A stretch of DNA of 48,104 bases. Origin: a virus. The notes beneath the pieces were generated by a model. It searched no databases, was not told the origin of the DNA, and saw only the letters and a program-made list of their open reading frames with translations. The position numbers and the translations under genes were made by a program. Each line of letters opens with the position of its first letter. Positions within the stretch are counted from its first letter, which is position 1. Below are positions 47,689 to 48,104 of the stretch, one piece after another. The stretch lies in the IMG/VR virus record IMGVR_UViG_3300050821_024080, positions 1 through 48,104 of that record. One strand, given 5' to 3'.

Positions 47689-48104
47689 GGCCGCCCGCCA
47701 CCAGGGAACAGGTGTTCATTGTCGGGGTTTGCCTCCGCGCCGGGATCGCCGTGCTGGCGCGGGATACCGCGCGAAGGGGGTCCTCCCTCAGTGGGAGCCC
47801 CGAACGGAGGACCGAACGGCGGAATCTCAGCACTCCCCGAGTCGAAGTTGTCACTTGTTTGTTCGTCGGCGTGGGCGTGTCCTTGTGGCGGCTGCTCGAT
47901 ACGGCCGTAGCGCTCATGGATCGTCGCTTCCACCGCCCGGCGGTCGCTCGCATTGGCGCGGGCGCGACCACGGACCACGCTCGCGCTATCGCCCCGCGTG
48001 GACGGTGGCGGTGGCTCGGTGGTCGCGGTGGCGGCTGGTAGCTGGTGGTGTTCGTGAGCGACGCGGCAGGCGATCGTGTGCGCTGAGAGGTGCAGGAGGT
48101 CGTG
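47685..48104 (-). CDS. C-terminal part of a gene running off the window, possibly a TraG/TraD-like coupling ATPase
   Basis: The minus-strand frame is open from the window edge to its stop at 47685. The visible 139 residues begin HDLLHLSAHTIACRVAHEHH, which resembles the end of the last strand unit in TraG/VirD4-type coupling ATPases. A Pro/Gly/Ser-rich, charged, disordered tail follows. The stop overlaps the replication-relaxation start. Context supports a conjugation gene, but the ATPase domain itself lies outside the window, so the name is tentative. Confidence 0.45.
   Translation of the reverse strand, partial: HDLLHLSAHTIACRVAHEHHQLPAATATTEPPPPSTRGDSASVVRGRARANASDRRAVEATIHERYGRIEQPPQGHAHADEQTSDNFDSGSAEIPPFGPPFGAPTEGGPPSRGIPRQHGDPGAEANPDNEHLFPGGGRP

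Larger units (their letters stand above)
44512..48104. mobile_element. Second integrated element, ICE-like, partial in window
   Basis: All four complete genes here and the partial fifth are on the minus strand in a chain with ATGA overlaps or short gaps: partial ATPase-like tail, replication-relaxation protein, XF1762-like protein, small protein and serine recombinase. This set is typical of actinobacterial integrative elements. The recombinase ends in the tRNA-Ala half. The far end lies outside the window. Confidence 0.6.

Noticed and set aside
1-48104. CRISPR arrays, cas genes and insertion sequences
   Set aside because: No regularly spaced repeats, cas-like products or transposase genes were seen.

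Overview
The window is high-GC DNA, about 60-65% G+C by eye. It most likely comes from an actinobacterium of the Thermoleophilia/Solirubrobacterales type. That assignment is an inference from the style of the flanking chromosomal genes, mainly the acidic protein at 1257-1844, and from the actinophage-like small proteins; no search was run. The left flank (1-3058) is chromosomal: queC, a tRNA-Ala(CGC), an acidic conserved protein, the broken 5' half of a tRNA-Ala(GGC), a GNAT-like protein and an intact tRNA-Ala(TGC).

A complete-looking prophage of about 41.5 kb fills 3017-44554. A perfect 43-bp direct repeat covering the 3' half of tRNA-Ala(TGC) marks its ends (attL 3017-3059, attR 44512-44554). 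A tyrosine integrase and an excisionase-like gene lie next to attR. Tandem 11-bp repeats near both ends look like integrase arm sites, and a third, partly degenerate set sits at 7483.

The prophage runs left to right as follows. (1) 3166-7193: small early-type genes, an ASCH-domain protein, a frameshifted RusA-like resolvase, zinc-ribbon and LuxR-type HTH proteins, and one or two phage tRNAs. (2) 7194-7820: a non-coding stretch with a strongly GT-biased part just before the terminase, a candidate packaging region. (3) 7821-28750: the late operon, with TerL, a glycoside-hydrolase (GH5-like) virion protein, portal, scaffold, capsid, connector and nozzle-like proteins, fibre-like proteins, three large internal-virion-like proteins and a DPBB-CHAP hydrolase. 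The order and sizes resemble a short-tailed (podovirus, T7-type) virion, and no tape-measure or tail-tube series is seen. (4) 28752-31941: a possible TerS, holin-like membrane proteins, a GH24 endolysin and a second DPBB protein. (5) 31942-37099: the regulatory region, with a long CI-like repressor, a divergent Cro-like gene, operator-like repeats and a sigma-region-2/HNH-repeat fusion on the minus strand. (6) 37296-44378: early genes ending in a replication initiator-like protein, a DnaB-type helicase, excisionase and integrase.

Beyond attR (44555-48104) lies part of a second integrated element, all on the minus strand: a large serine recombinase, a small protein, an XF1762-like protein, a replication-relaxation protein and the C-terminal end of what may be a conjugative coupling ATPase. 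It used the same tRNA locus. The prophage entered the tRNA between them and replaced the last residues of the serine recombinase.

The most unusual items are the sigma2/HNH-repeat fusion and its operator-like site, the GH5-like enzyme between terminase and portal, the divergent ci/cro pair predicted to be leaderless, the tRNA(CAU) with a mispaired 1-72 position and C33, and the recombinase tail swap.
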